From positions 62,001 to 126,000 of the forward strand of contig NZ_AQHR01000104.1 of assembly GCF_000390185.1 (NCBI RefSeq): DNA of 64,000 bases, in the 5' to 3' direction. Below the pieces are notes generated by a model. It did not search any database and was not told where the DNA came from. It saw only the letters and a program-made list of their open reading frames with translations. Positions 34,675-43,659 of the stretch are shown here, piece by piece; within the stretch, counting starts at the first letter, position 1, and every line of letters starts with the position of its first letter. Both the position numbers and the translations under genes were made by a program. Source of the DNA: Lunatimonas lonarensis. GTDB lineage: Bacteria; Bacteroidota; Bacteroidia; Cytophagales; Cyclobacteriaceae.

Positions 34675-35784
34675 TTAGTGTAATCGGTCCAATCCTTGGG
34701 CAAGGTCACTGATAAGGTCTTCTATATGTTCTAGCCCTACAGAAATCCGAACCAAGTTTTCCGGCGACTTAGAGTCGGGTCCTTCAACACGGGCTCTTCG
34801 CTCAATCAAGCTTTCTACTCCTCCCAGACTCGTTGCGTTGCTGAAAAACGCTAGTGACGCTACAAACCGGTCTGTTTCCTCTGCATTACCCTTTACTAAA
34901 CAGGTGACCATTCCGCCAAATCCCCTCATTTGCTCGCAGGCAAGTTGATAGTAGGGGTTATCTTGAAGCCCGGGATACATTACTTTTTCGATGCCCGGAT
35001 GTTTTTGTAGGAATTCGGCCACTGCCAATGCGTTGGCACAATGTCCTTTTACCCGGTAAGCGAGTGTCTTTACACTTCTGCAGAGTAGGTAACAATCGAA
35101 AGGAGACGGAACCGCCCCGCCGATCGCCTGCACTGTTTTGATTTTTTCCCACCATTCATGGTTGTGCCTCGTGACGAGGATGCCCGCCATCACATCGCTG
35201 TGACCTCCTATGTATTTCGTAGCGCTGTGCATGACAATGTCTGCACCTAGATCCAGAGGGTTTTGAAGGATAGGCGTTGCAAAGGTGTTGTCACACACAA
35301 GCGGTATGCCTGATTCGCGTGCTATTCGGCTTATTTCCGGGATGTTTGTAATTTGAATGAGGGGATTGGAAGGAGTTTCTATCCATATAAGACGGGTAGC
35401 TGGAGTAATAGCCTCACGAACCTGATCCGGTTTCATCATGTCAATAAAGGTGACGGAAAGTTGCTGGCTGAAGACCTCGAGCAGCTGCTTCTGTAATCCA
35501 TGGTACATATCCAATGGCGCAACTACATGTGAGTCTTTAGGAAGTGTCTGAAATAACGCCGAGCCAGCGGCATTGCCCGATGAAAAGGCGGCTGCGTCAA
35601 CTCCATGCTCAAGCGCAGCCATCACTTTTTCAAATGAAGCCCGGTTCGGATTGTCAAACCTGCCGTACACGATTGAATCCTCTCCGTGAAGGAATGTCGT
35701 GGAGAGCGTGACCGGCTGTATGACTGGACGGTTGGAGTCGGTGGTGTTATTGGATAGGTGAATGGCGGCGGTTTCCGATTTCAT
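34675..35784 (-). CDS. Cystathionine gamma-synthase/beta-lyase family PLP enzyme
   Basis: A 369-residue PLP-dependent enzyme of the Cys/Met metabolism family. Features are the N-terminal PVTLSTTFLHG, SSGNAAGSALFQTLPKDSHVV, the PLP lysine in MHSATKYIGGHSDVMAG (near residue 188) and the conserved SLGGVESLIERRA near the end. The family includes cystathionine gamma-synthase, cystathionine beta-lyase, methionine gamma-lyase and O-succinylhomoserine sulfhydrylase, and the sequence alone does not separate these. The upstream DUF4293 gene lies 10 bases away in the same direction. No SAM riboswitch was recognised in this unit. Confidence 0.9.
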   Translation of the reverse strand: MKSETAAIHLSNNTTDSNRPVIQPVTLSTTFLHGEDSIVYGRFDNPNRASFEKVMAALEHGVDAAAFSSGNAAGSALFQTLPKDSHVVAPLDMYHGLQKQLLEVFSQQLSVTFIDMMKPDQVREAITPATRLIWIETPSNPLIQITNIPEISRIARESGIPLVCDNTFATPILQNPLDLGADIVMHSATKYIGGHSDVMAGILVTRHNHEWWEKIKTVQAIGGAVPSPFDCYLLCRSVKTLAYRVKGHCANALAVAEFLQKHPGIEKVMYPGLQDNPYYQLACEQMRGFGGMVTCLVKGNAEETDRFVASLAFFSNATSLGGVESLIERRARVEGPDSKSPENLVRISVGLEHIEDLISDLAQGLDRLH

Positions 35785-35794
35785 GGCAGGCTCC

Positions 35795-36274
35795 TTATCT
35801 TATTCTATCTATGGATCGTACCAACATCTCGTCTTTTCGAATGAAGCGGTTTGCGAGCATGTTCATGATGAGACCGAAAATGATGGTGTAAAATCCGATG
35901 ATATAGGCACCTGTAGCCTGGGGGTTAAACGCATCGTTTGCCCGGTAACTCAAAAAAACAGTTGCACCGAGAGCGATACCCATCACCAGAGAGTTGATCA
36001 TGTTCAAAAACATCTGCCTTGTGCGGTTTTTAAATTGTATCAGGCTGTATATGGCAATGGCCCCCGCGATAATGGCCAATATTCCGATGAGGTAGTGGTT
36101 GTTCGCTTCAATGATTTCCCCTGAACTAATCGATGTCTTCTCAAAGGACCAGGCTGTTAGCTTTAGTTGTTCGGTCTGCGCAGGGTTTACCTGAACCCAG
36201 ATGGATAGGAAAGGAAGGGAAAACATGGCAATTGCCACTAAGAGCAGAAAAACAGACTGAATTCGTTGTATCAT
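35795..36274 (-). CDS. DUF4293-like integral membrane protein
   Basis: A 159-residue protein with four predicted transmembrane helices: about 6-23 (VFLLLVAIAMFSLPFLSIW), then about 65-85, 95-115 and 120-140. It ends with RKDEMLVRSIDRIR. The four-helix layout and N-terminus MIQRIQSVFLLLVA match the Bacteroidota DUF4293 family, of unknown function. The start at 36274 is chosen over a Met 58 codons upstream because the first 58 residues lack family character and would run into the truA promoter region. It precedes the PLP-enzyme gene. Confidence 0.85.
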   Translation of the reverse strand: MIQRIQSVFLLLVAIAMFSLPFLSIWVQVNPAQTEQLKLTAWSFEKTSISSGEIIEANNHYLIGILAIIAGAIAIYSLIQFKNRTRQMFLNMINSLVMGIALGATVFLSYRANDAFNPQATGAYIIGFYTIIFGLIMNMLANRFIRKDEMLVRSIDRIR

Positions 36275-36290
36275 GTTGCAGAAATTTGAA

Positions 36291-36321
36291 CAAAGTAAGG
36301 TGGTAAAATCATTTTTCGCAA
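36291..36321 (-). promoter_or_regulatory. Possible promoter for the DUF4293 operon
   Basis: On the reverse strand TTG (36319-36321) and TACTTTG (36291-36297) are 21 bases apart. The -7 box is the same shortened variant seen at 9173. It faces away from the truA -7 box at 36361. Confidence 0.4.
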
Positions 36322-36360
36322 GGTTTAACGGTAAAGCGGGCTTATTTTTCATGCTTACCC

Positions 36361-36368
36361 TATCTTTG
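36361..36368 (+). promoter_or_regulatory. Probable -7 element for truA
   Basis: TATCTTTG matches TAnnTTTG and lies 17 bases before the truA ATG. No TTG is found at the right upstream distance. If used, the leader would be about 11 bases, short but normal for Bacteroidota. Confidence 0.4.
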
Positions 36369-36385
36369 CAAAACAAAAAGATAAG

Positions 36386-37132
36386 ATGAAGCGGTACTTT
36401 CTCGAAGTAGCCTATAAGGGCACAAACTACCACGGTTGGCAGATTCAAGAGAATGCCGGTTCGGTTCAGGACACCCTGCAGCGCGCTTTGTCAAAAATAC
36501 TGAGGAGACCTATTCAGGTCATGGGCAGCGGGCGCACAGATACCGGAGTTCACGCACTGCAACAATTCGCTCATTTTGACATTGACGAGCTAGGTGCGTC
36601 CTCCGATTTCCTGAAAAGAGTCAATGCGGTATTACCCTCGGACATTGGGATTTTGGACGTGAGGGAGGTGGCACCAGATGCACATGCGAGGTTTGATGCC
36701 ACCTGGAGAAGTTACAGGTACGTGATCGGACTCCGAAAGGACCCATTTGAGGACGGGCTTGTTTGGAGGTGTTTTTATGAGTTGGATGTTCCCCAAATGA
36801 ATGAGGCTGCGAATTTGCTTCTTCGCTTCGATGATTTTGAGTCATTCAGTCGGGTAAAAACGGAAGCAACCCATTTTCGCTGCAAAATAAAATCTGCCAA
36901 ATGGGAACAAAAACCCAATCATTTGATTTTCCATATAACCGCCAATCGGTTTCTCAGGGGAATGGTGCGGGCGATCGTCGGTACCTTGGTATTAGTTGGG
37001 AGAGGAAGGATGACATTAGAGGAATTCGAGGGCATTATTAAGGCAAAGCGACGGGTGGAGGCGGGGTCTTCCGCTCCGCCGCAGGGGCTTTTTCTTTCGG
37101 AAGTGCTTTATCCGGTACATATTTTCGTTTAA
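36386..37132 (+). CDS. truA: tRNA pseudouridine synthase A
   Basis: It converts uridines 38-40 of tRNA anticodon arms to pseudouridine. The 248-residue length is usual. YFLEVAYKGTNYHGWQIQ opens the protein, the catalytic aspartate is in GSGRTDTGVHALQQ (near residue 53), and FRANRFLRGMVRAIVG-type residues (here NRFLRGMVRAIVGTLV) lie near residue 193. It is followed by the ABC exporter only 10 bases later, so the two are likely co-transcribed. Confidence 0.97.
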   Translation: MKRYFLEVAYKGTNYHGWQIQENAGSVQDTLQRALSKILRRPIQVMGSGRTDTGVHALQQFAHFDIDELGASSDFLKRVNAVLPSDIGILDVREVAPDAHARFDATWRSYRYVIGLRKDPFEDGLVWRCFYELDVPQMNEAANLLLRFDDFESFSRVKTEATHFRCKIKSAKWEQKPNHLIFHITANRFLRGMVRAIVGTLVLVGRGRMTLEEFEGIIKAKRRVEAGSSAPPQGLFLSEVLYPVHIFV

Positions 37133-37142
37133 TAGAAGGATT

Positions 37143-38918
37143 TTGAGTTTAGATAAAGAAAACGTAAGCAGTGGAGAGATACTTGACTTTGATGTCCTTA
37201 GTAAGCTCTACCAATTTGTCAAGCCCTATCAGAAGCAGTTCTATTTTTTGGTGTTTTTGACCGTAGCTTTGGCGGTACTTGCGCCCACAAGGCCCCTGCT
37301 CATTCAGATTGCAATAGACGATTTCGTTAGTATAGGTGACGGAGAGGGGCTTTTGCGCATTACCGTTTTTTTGGTTGCGTTGCTCTTGCTCCATGCCATT
37401 GTACAATTTGGTCATACCTATTTGTCCGGATGGATTGGGCAGGTAATCATCCGGGATATTCGCACAAAGCTGTATAGACATTTATTACGGATGCGGCTTA
37501 AATTTTTTGACAATACGCCCATTGGTAGATTGGTAACCCGTAGCATTTCCGACATTGAGACCCTTGCGGATGTGTTCAGTCAGGGGCTGGCATCCATCAT
37601 TGGGGATCTTCTACAGTTGGTTGCCATCTTGTTGGTTATGTTCTGGGTCGATTGGCGTTTGACTTTGGTGAGCCTAAGTACGCTGCCACTGTTGATCGTA
37701 TCCACCTATGTGTTTAAGGAAAAGGTAAAGGAATCCTTTAATGAAGTACGGAATGCGGTTTCCAATCTCAATTCCTTTTTACAGGAACACATCACGGGTA
37801 TGAATATCATTCAGATCTTTAACCGTGAACGAAGGGAGTTCGAAAAGTTTAAAGAAATCAACCGTGAGCACCGAAAGGCCCATTTGAAATCGGTTCTTTA
37901 TTACTCTGTTTATTATCCCGTAGCCGAGATTATTCAGGCGATTGGCATCGGGTTGGTCGTTTGGTATGGCGCTACGGGGGTTTTTGATCTAGATCTGAAA
38001 GTAGGCGTTTTGATTTCTTTTATCATGTATCTGCAGTTGTTTTTCAGGCCTATTCGGATGATTGCTGATCGGTTTAATACGCTTCAAATGGGCGTAGTAA
38101 GCTCAGCAAGGATATTTAAACTCTTGGAAAACAACGAACAGATTCCAGATGAAGGAAGTGTCGCTCCTGACCGAATCAATGGAAGTATTTCTTTCGAAGG
38201 GGTTTGGTTTGCTTATGTAGGGCAGGATTGGGTGCTTCGGGATATCAATTTTGATGTTAGGCACGGGGAGACGGTGGCACTGGTGGGCGCGACTGGTGCG
38301 GGCAAGTCATCTGTAATCAATTTGATCAGTCGGTTTTATGAGATCAACCAAGGAAGGATTCTTTTAGACGGCAAGGATATCCGTGAGTATTCCCTTGGTT
38401 CCCTGAGGAAGCACATCGGGGTGGTAATGCAGGACGTGTTTTTGTTCTCAGATACAATTTACTATAACATCACCCTTGGAAATCCTGAAATTACCAAAGA
38501 ACAGGTGATGGAAGCGGCCGATTTGGTAGGGGCAAGGAAATTTATTGAGCGTTTGCCAGGAGGCCTCGAATACAACGTGAAGGAAAGGGGAGCTACGCTA
38601 TCGGTGGGGCAACGTCAGTTGATTTCGTTTGTCCGAGCCATGGTGTATGATCCTGAGATAATTGTTTTGGACGAAGCGACCTCATCGGTAGATACAGAGA
38701 CCGAGGAGATGATTCAGCAGGCCATCGAAAAGATGATGAAGGGGCGCACTTCCATAGTTATCGCCCATCGCCTGTCTACCATTCAGCGAGCTGATAAGAT
38801 CATTGTCCTGCATCAGGGAGAAATAAAGGAGTCAGGAACTCATGATTCTTTGCTACGTAAAGGCGGCTACTATGCGCAGCTCCATCAAATGCAGCTGAAA
38901 TCCATGGTAACCGGATAA
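37143..38918 (+). CDS. ABC exporter, fused permease and ATPase
   Basis: A 591-residue half-transporter of the MsbA/multidrug type. Six transmembrane helices occupy about 20-315. The nucleotide-binding domain has Walker A GATGAGKSS (near 381), signature LSVGQRQL and Walker B IIVLDEATSSVD. It starts at a TTG (37143), since no ATG is found near the N-terminus, and this gives a sensible cytoplasmic lead-in. MsbA-type lipid export is one possibility, but drug and peptide exporters share this plan. It follows truA by 10 bases. Confidence 0.93.
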   Translation: MSLDKENVSSGEILDFDVLSKLYQFVKPYQKQFYFLVFLTVALAVLAPTRPLLIQIAIDDFVSIGDGEGLLRITVFLVALLLLHAIVQFGHTYLSGWIGQVIIRDIRTKLYRHLLRMRLKFFDNTPIGRLVTRSISDIETLADVFSQGLASIIGDLLQLVAILLVMFWVDWRLTLVSLSTLPLLIVSTYVFKEKVKESFNEVRNAVSNLNSFLQEHITGMNIIQIFNRERREFEKFKEINREHRKAHLKSVLYYSVYYPVAEIIQAIGIGLVVWYGATGVFDLDLKVGVLISFIMYLQLFFRPIRMIADRFNTLQMGVVSSARIFKLLENNEQIPDEGSVAPDRINGSISFEGVWFAYVGQDWVLRDINFDVRHGETVALVGATGAGKSSVINLISRFYEINQGRILLDGKDIREYSLGSLRKHIGVVMQDVFLFSDTIYYNITLGNPEITKEQVMEAADLVGARKFIERLPGGLEYNVKERGATLSVGQRQLISFVRAMVYDPEIIVLDEATSSVDTETEEMIQQAIEKMMKGRTSIVIAHRLSTIQRADKIIVLHQGEIKESGTHDSLLRKGGYYAQLHQMQLKSMVTG

Positions 38919-39006
38919 TTTTTTCGCTGCTTTCCATCCGATGCTGTTTGTTTTTGCGTTATACCTGAAAATTGAACCAACCATACGTACCAAGATTTAT
39001 TGATTA

Positions 39007-39594
39007 ATGAAAAAGCTACTGTTTTTGATCTTCGCTACGCTGCCCTTTTTTTCGTTTGCCCAACAGCATCAGCTTGGGCTGAGGCTTGGAGAGCCTTTTT
39101 CGGTCACTTATAAAACTGACCTAGATGACCGGTTTTCAATAGAGGCACTGGTAGGTAGAGGTAGTCCGAATAGCGGAGCCTATTATCGTCGCTCCTTTGA
39201 AAACAACCGTCCCCTGTCTTCCGCCGTATATCAAGGGCATACGGCGTCCGACGCCCTTTCCTTGAGTGGCAGGGTTGCTTACCACGAGGACATCACTTCT
39301 GAATTCAACATTACAGAGGGTACCTTGCTGGCTTACGTTGGACTGGGTGCGCAGCTTCGAAGCGTGCGTGTGAATTACGTGTATTTCACGCCAAACCCTG
39401 CCGATCAGACTGTTTTCCGAAACGAATCCAGAACCAACGTTGACCTAGGGCCCGAAGGTTTTATCGGGTCAGAGTATATTTTCCAGGATCTTCCTATAAG
39501 TGTGTTTGCGGAAGTAGGGTTGTTTCTTGAGTTGGTGGATCGTCCGGGGCACCTAAAGCTTCAAGGTGGGCTGGGTGTAAGGTACTTGTTTTAA
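39007..39594 (+). CDS. Exported beta-barrel-like protein of unknown function
   Basis: A 195-residue protein with a signal peptide ending at SFAQ (about residue 19). The mature part is rich in alternating strands, begins HQLGLRLGEPFSVTYK and ends GGLGVRYLF, with the C-terminal aromatic residue typical of outer-membrane barrels. A two-domain or 8-stranded barrel is plausible. No family is recognised. It is followed 3 bases later by another small exported or anchored protein, probably in the same transcript. Confidence 0.65.
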   Translation: MKKLLFLIFATLPFFSFAQQHQLGLRLGEPFSVTYKTDLDDRFSIEALVGRGSPNSGAYYRRSFENNRPLSSAVYQGHTASDALSLSGRVAYHEDITSEFNITEGTLLAYVGLGAQLRSVRVNYVYFTPNPADQTVFRNESRTNVDLGPEGFIGSEYIFQDLPISVFAEVGLFLELVDRPGHLKLQGGLGVRYLF

Positions 39595-39597
39595 GGT

Positions 39598-40113
39598 ATG
39601 GCAAAGCGATCATTGGCTTTGGCTTTGTTGTTTTCGGCTGTGGCTGCGGGGTACTACATGCTGGGAGGTTTCAATCCGGTAGTCATTGAGCTAAAGGAAT
39701 GTAGAACAATTAGGCTAGCAGGGCTGTATTTTGAAGGGACACCGCAGGATGAAAGGCTGGGAGAGAGTTTTCGCAGTGTAGAGTGGCTCATTTCAGGCAG
39801 TCCAGGAAGTATACTCCATACAATATATTACGAGGAGCCTGCTGGAAAGCGAGATACGATGCGGGTATTTGTTGGAACGGATGCTGCTGCTGATTTACCT
39901 ATTGGCTTTGATCAATTGGAGGTGCCGTGCAATCAGGTTGTTGTAGCGGAGATAAATGCCCATCGATTTGTTATGCCGTCACCGGTGAAAGTGAAGGATA
40001 AAATCATGGCATTCGCTGAGGACAATGGGTTGATGCTTCAGGACGTGTTTATAGACCGGATTATCGGAGCGGACAGGGTACAGGTTTGGGCACCCTTGAA
40101 GTCGATGGACTAG
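39598..40113 (+). CDS. Membrane-anchored protein of unknown function, possibly GyrI-like
   Basis: A 171-residue protein with one N-terminal hydrophobic helix (about 5-22), so it is anchored or secreted. The rest resembles the GyrI-like/SHS2 small-ligand fold, with RLAGLYFEGTPQDERLGESF, later DTMRVFVGTDAA and a closing DRVQVWAPLKSMD. That fold binds small molecules in AraC-type and TEX264-like proteins, but the match is from memory and weak. It starts 3 bases after the upstream gene stop. Confidence 0.5.
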   Translation: MAKRSLALALLFSAVAAGYYMLGGFNPVVIELKECRTIRLAGLYFEGTPQDERLGESFRSVEWLISGSPGSILHTIYYEEPAGKRDTMRVFVGTDAAADLPIGFDQLEVPCNQVVVAEINAHRFVMPSPVKVKDKIMAFAEDNGLMLQDVFIDRIIGADRVQVWAPLKSMD

Positions 40114-40180
40114 CGGGTAGGCACGTTGTTTTGGTATGATTTTGGATGTTAGAAGAATGTATCACTATAATTTTATTCGA

Positions 40181-40717
40181 ATGATGGTAAAATGTAAGAG
40201 ATTGGTGAATTGGCCTGTATTAGCGTTGGCTACGGTTTTTTTATTTTCCTGTGAGGGACCAATGGGGCCTCCCGGTCTGGATGGCCTGGACGGTCAGGAC
40301 GGAGGCACTATCTTGGGAGAGGTTTTTGAGGTAGACGCTACGTTTACCGCGCAGGGAGAGTATAGTGTGTTTGGCGAGTTTGGATTCGAGATTTTCGAGT
40401 CGGACAAGGTATTGGTATTTCGGTTAGAAGGAGTGGCCAATCAGCGGGATATATGGAGGCCGTTGCCTAGGACAGTCTATCACACCAATGGGATATTCAG
40501 TTACAGTTATGACTTCTCGAGTATCGATTTCTCGATTTACCTAGAGGGCAATTTTGATCTTGCCGGTCTTGAGCCCAGTTTTTTGCAAAACCAAGTATTT
40601 AGAGTTTTGATATTGCCTGCCGACTTTATCAATGCACGGATGGATTTCAATGACATGGAAGGACTGTTGAAAATGATGGGGGTAGAGGAGGCAGATATTC
40701 CGAGAATTACCCGCTGA
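40181..40717 (+). CDS. Collagen-like lipoprotein 1
   Basis: A 178-residue lipoprotein. The signal peptide ends in lipobox LFSC, and the mature N-terminus immediately has five Gly-X-Y triplets (GPM GPP GLD GLD GQD). A beta-rich domain of about 130 residues follows, with segments such as VLVFRLEGVANQRDIWRP and VFRVLILPADF. The ATG at 40181 was chosen over an upstream one at 40136 because it places the signal correctly. It is a paralogue of the next gene (same order and length, with the DMEGLLKMMG/DMDTVMKYLG C-terminal block). Confidence 0.75.
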   Translation: MMVKCKRLVNWPVLALATVFLFSCEGPMGPPGLDGLDGQDGGTILGEVFEVDATFTAQGEYSVFGEFGFEIFESDKVLVFRLEGVANQRDIWRPLPRTVYHTNGIFSYSYDFSSIDFSIYLEGNFDLAGLEPSFLQNQVFRVLILPADFINARMDFNDMEGLLKMMGVEEADIPRITR

Positions 40718-40743
40718 CTTTGAGAGAAAAAGACTTTCTAAGA

Positions 40744-40777
40744 AAGCAACCAGTCAACGATTGGTTGCTTTTTTTTT
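40744..40777 (+). terminator. Intrinsic terminator between the collagen-like lipoproteins
   Basis: AAGCAACCA (40744-40752) pairs with TGGTTGCTT (40762-40770), followed by a T-run to 40777. Confidence 0.85.
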
Positions 40778-40795
40778 GCGCTTGCTTCAAAGTAG

Positions 40796-40826
40796 TTGGA
40801 TTTAAGGAAATATACGTCTATATTTC
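40796..40826 (+). promoter_or_regulatory. Bacteroidota-type promoter for collagen-like lipoprotein 2
   Basis: TTG at 40796-40798, 20 bases, then TATATTTC at 40819-40826, one mismatch from TAnnTTTG. It lies just after the terminator, so the second lipoprotein has its own transcript. Confidence 0.5.
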
Positions 40827-40865
40827 TACCCTTCCTGTATAATATCAACTATCCAATTAATTAAT

Positions 40866-41438
40866 ATGAGAAAAATTCTATGGATTGCCGTGTTGCTTGG
40901 GGTTACGTTATTTCCGGCATGCGAAGGGCCTGAGGGTCCACAAGGTCCTCCCGGTTTTGACGGTCAAGACGGACGGGACGGTGAAGACGGAGAGGATGGT
41001 GTCAGCTTCGTGAATTTGGTTTTTGAAGGACAGGTGAATTTCGCCGACCTAACCGAGGATCCCGCGCAATACGTCGTTGTTTCTTTTGATGTGGATGGTT
41101 TTCCCTTTGAAGATGATAATTTTTTGGTTTTTATTCAGTGGGGAGTATCCAACGGTAGAGCGGTTTGGCGATTGATGCCGCAATTGGTGGTATTTGATCA
41201 AGGATTCCTTAACTATAATTTTGAGTTTAGTACAGAGACCATTTCAATTTTTATAGAGAGCAATATCAATCCTGCATCGATAGGTCCGGAATGGACACAG
41301 AATCAGATAGTTCGAATTGTGTACATGCCAGGCTTTTTTGCCGGGGAGGGTGCTCGTATGGATTTTTCAGATATGGACACCGTTATGAAGTATCTGGGGC
41401 TGACTGAAAAAGATGTGAAGCGTATTACGTTCAAGTAA
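40866..41438 (+). CDS. Collagen-like lipoprotein 2
   Basis: A 190-residue lipoprotein with lipobox-like FPAC, then eight Gly-X-Y triplets (GPE GPQ GPP GFD GQD GRD GED GED). A beta-rich domain follows, related to that of the upstream paralogue (VSNGRAVWRLMPQLV, IVRIVYMPGFF and DMDTVMKYLG). The very short triplet stretch may act as a stalk off the outer membrane. No adhesin motif was seen. The gene is followed by a strong terminator. Confidence 0.75.
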   Translation: MRKILWIAVLLGVTLFPACEGPEGPQGPPGFDGQDGRDGEDGEDGVSFVNLVFEGQVNFADLTEDPAQYVVVSFDVDGFPFEDDNFLVFIQWGVSNGRAVWRLMPQLVVFDQGFLNYNFEFSTETISIFIESNINPASIGPEWTQNQIVRIVYMPGFFAGEGARMDFSDMDTVMKYLGLTEKDVKRITFK

Positions 41439-41464
41439 ATAGCCTTTATCAGGTATATTTTAGG

Positions 41465-41498
41465 AAGCTGGGGGATCTTGTATTCCCCAGCTTTTTTT
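41465..41498 (+). terminator. Intrinsic terminator before hemE
   Basis: AAGCTGGGG pairs with CCCCAGCTT across an 11-base loop, followed by seven T. Confidence 0.85.
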
Positions 41499-41521
41499 GA
41501 TTATGTTTTGTAACGATAGCT

Positions 41522-41529
41522 TATCTTTG
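41522..41529 (+). promoter_or_regulatory. Probable -7 element for hemE
   Basis: TATCTTTG matches TAnnTTTG. A TTTG at 41496-41499 lies 22 bases upstream, inside the T-tract of the preceding terminator. The element is only 4 bases before the hemE ATG (41534), so the transcript could be leaderless. Confidence 0.4.
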
Positions 41530-41533
41530 CGGC

Positions 41534-42562
41534 ATGCAATTGAAAAACGATTTATTGTTGCGGGTAATCAAGGGAGAAAAGGTGGAGCGGACTCCTGTAT
41601 GGCTAATGAGGCAGGCGGGTAGGATTCTGCCCGAATACAGGGCTGTGCGGAACAGCGTTAGCGGTTTCATCGAGTTGGCAAAGAGCCCTGATTTGGCCGC
41701 TGAGGTGACCATACAGCCGGTGGATATCCTTGGTGTCGATGCTGCCATTATTTTTTCGGACATCTTGGTCATCCCCGAGGCAATGGGCTTGCCATACGAA
41801 ATGGTGGAAAAGAGGGGGCCGTGGTTTCCTGCAACGATACGAAGTGCCTCAGACCTTAAGAAAGTTCATGTTCCAGATGTTAAGGACAGCCTTTCTTATG
41901 TGTTGGATGCAATCAAAATCACGAAGAAGGGATTGAATGGCAGGGTACCCTTGATCGGCTTTGCTGGAGCTCCTTGGACTATTTTCGCCTATATGGTGGA
42001 GGGTTCGGGAAGCAAGACGTTCTCTACTGCGCGGGCGATGTTGTACCAAGAGCCGGTTTTGGCACATACTTTATTGGAAATGATTACCATTTCCACGGTC
42101 AAGTACCTAAAGGCCCAGATAGAAGCGGGAGCCAATTTGGTTCAGATTTTTGATTCTTGGGCGGGTATTTTGCCTCCGGATCATTATCGGGAGTTTTCTC
42201 TACGGTATATAGAGACCATCTGCAATGCAATTACGGAAGTACCCGTTACGGTCTTTGCAAAGGGTGCCTTTTTTGCCAGAAGGGAGATGGGACAGTTAAG
42301 TTGCGATGTGGTAGGATTGGACTGGAACATGGAGGTGACCGAGTCGAGGGCCATGATAGGGGATAACAAGGTACTTCAGGGAAATCTTGATCCGGCAGCT
42401 CTATACGGCTCAGAGGAGTCTATCCGTGAATCAACAGGACGGATGTTGGAATCATTTAAAGGGGCTAGGCATATTGCTAATCTTGGTCACGGATTGTACC
42501 CCGATCTGGATCCAGGGAAGGTCAAGCTTTTTGTGGACCTGGTAAAAGAGAGTTTTCATTAA
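41534..42562 (+). CDS. hemE: Uroporphyrinogen decarboxylase
   Basis: It decarboxylates uroporphyrinogen III to coproporphyrinogen III in haem synthesis. The length is 342 residues. The signature [18 protein letters not shown] (residues 17-34) holds catalytic arginines. [14 protein letters not shown] near residue 75 and the C-terminal [13 protein letters not shown] block are also canonical. It is monocistronic, between two strong terminators. Confidence 0.97.
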   Translation: MQLKNDLLLRVIKGEKVERTPVWLMRQAGRILPEYRAVRNSVSGFIELAKSPDLAAEVTIQPVDILGVDAAIIFSDILVIPEAMGLPYEMVEKRGPWFPATIRSASDLKKVHVPDVKDSLSYVLDAIKITKKGLNGRVPLIGFAGAPWTIFAYMVEGSGSKTFSTARAMLYQEPVLAHTLLEMITISTVKYLKAQIEAGANLVQIFDSWAGILPPDHYREFSLRYIETICNAITEVPVTVFAKGAFFARREMGQLSCDVVGLDWNMEVTESRAMIGDNKVLQGNLDPAALYGSEESIRESTGRMLESFKGARHIANLGHGLYPDLDPGKVKLFVDLVKESFH

Positions 42563-42594
42563 TTTCTGTTTTTTTTCAACCGAAAGCTAAAGTT

Positions 42595-42621
42595 AAAAAA
42601 AGTGGCTCAGCCACTTTTTTT
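42595..42621 (+). terminator. Intrinsic terminator after hemE
   Basis: AAAAAAAGTGGC-TCA-GCCACTTTTTTT forms a 12-bp perfect hairpin with a 3-base loop and a T-run. It separates hemE from the polysaccharide locus. Confidence 0.85.
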
Positions 42622-42739
42622 CATGGATAAATCGTACACCGACCTGATTTTGGTTTGTTTTTTGATGTTGGCTAGACCAAAATGGTAATTTGCGCATTTG
42701 CTTCTTTTGGGCCTTTCGGGATTATTTGAAATTGAAAGA

Positions 42740-42771
42740 TTTGCATGCTAACTTGCTACTAAATATATTTG
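42740..42771 (+). promoter_or_regulatory. Promoter P1 of the first sugar transferase gene
   Basis: TTTG at 42740-42743 and TATATTTG at 42764-42771 are exactly 20 bases apart, a full Bacteroidota consensus match. The start is expected near 42778, inside the inverted repeat at 42778-42792. Promoter P2 (43789-43820) has the same boxes and spacing. Confidence 0.75.
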
Positions 42772-42777
42772 CATAAA

Positions 42778-42792
42778 TGTATTTTGAATACA
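42778..42792. promoter_or_regulatory. Candidate operator O1 (inverted repeat)
   Basis: TGTATT-TTG-AATACA is a perfect 6+3+6 inverted repeat that starts 6 bases after the -7 box of P1. It overlaps the predicted transcription start, a classic repressor position. O3 has the same kind of core at the same distance from P2. Confidence 0.6.
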
Positions 42793-42837
42793 GAAAATAG
42801 TTTGTCGTGACAAGGAGAAATTAAGCCTTTTGTCAGT

Positions 42838-43530
42838 ATGGAGAAGTTTTTACAGCAGTCAAAAAGTGTCGATTTTTATTATCCTACTATTAGTGGGTTC
42901 GTGACTGCACGCGGAGATGTCTTTTATTCTGATGCATCAAAGTTGAGACTTAAGCGTACGTTGGATTTGGCGGTTACTGTCGGGTTGCTGATTTTCGTGA
43001 TGTCATGGTTGTTTCCGTTGATTGCGTTGGGTGTCAAGTTGTCTTCCCGTGGTCCTGTTTTGTTCAAGCAGCGTAGGCATGGGAAGGGAAATAGGGTTTT
43101 TGAATGCTACAAGTTTAGAACCATGCGGATCAATGGGGATTCAGATTTAAAGGCAGCTACCAAAAAAGATCCTCGGGTTACCCGATTTGGCAGGTTTCTT
43201 CGAAAGACTAGCTTGGATGAACTCCCTCAGTTGATCAATGTGCTGAAAGGTGAAATGTCGCTGGTGGGCCCCAGGCCGCACGCGGTTCCCATGGGAAATC
43301 AGTTTGCCAAAGAGGTTGACAATTATTCTTTTCGCCACGTAGTGAAGCCAGGCATCACCGGTCTAGCACAGTGTAGGGGCTACAGGGGTGAGGTAGAATG
43401 TTTTTATGATATTTACGGTAGGGTTAAGTTGGATCATTTTTATGTAAAAAACTGGTCATTTTTCCTGGACGTTAAGATCCTTTTTTGGACTGGATATACC
43501 GTCCTGTTTCGCAGGGAAAAAGCATATTGA
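42838..43530 (+). CDS. Initiating sugar transferase (short, monotopic/PglC-like type)
   Basis: A 230-residue phosphoglycosyl transferase that moves a sugar-1-phosphate onto undecaprenyl phosphate to start polysaccharide assembly. It has one membrane helix near 43-63 (TVGLLIFVMSWLFPLIAL), the GPVLFKQRRHG and FRTMR motifs, and the catalytic Asp-Glu dyad in SLDELPQL, followed by GPRPHA. It lacks the extra N-terminal helices of WcaJ. The start has an AGGAG ribosome-binding site 25 bases upstream. It is a paralogue of the gene at 43898; the two differ most in the N-terminal 35 residues. Confidence 0.92.
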   Translation: MEKFLQQSKSVDFYYPTISGFVTARGDVFYSDASKLRLKRTLDLAVTVGLLIFVMSWLFPLIALGVKLSSRGPVLFKQRRHGKGNRVFECYKFRTMRINGDSDLKAATKKDPRVTRFGRFLRKTSLDELPQLINVLKGEMSLVGPRPHAVPMGNQFAKEVDNYSFRHVVKPGITGLAQCRGYRGEVECFYDIYGRVKLDHFYVKNWSFFLDVKILFWTGYTVLFRREKAY

Positions 43531-43659
43531 TCTTTGGGCAGCAATTACTATCCCATTTTATCTGTTTTCAGCCAGCAACTAGCTGCATTTCCCACTGTTA
43601 GGTTGATTTACTTCTTTTCAGAATAAAAGTGTTTTAGAAACGCAAAAGAAAAATTATAA

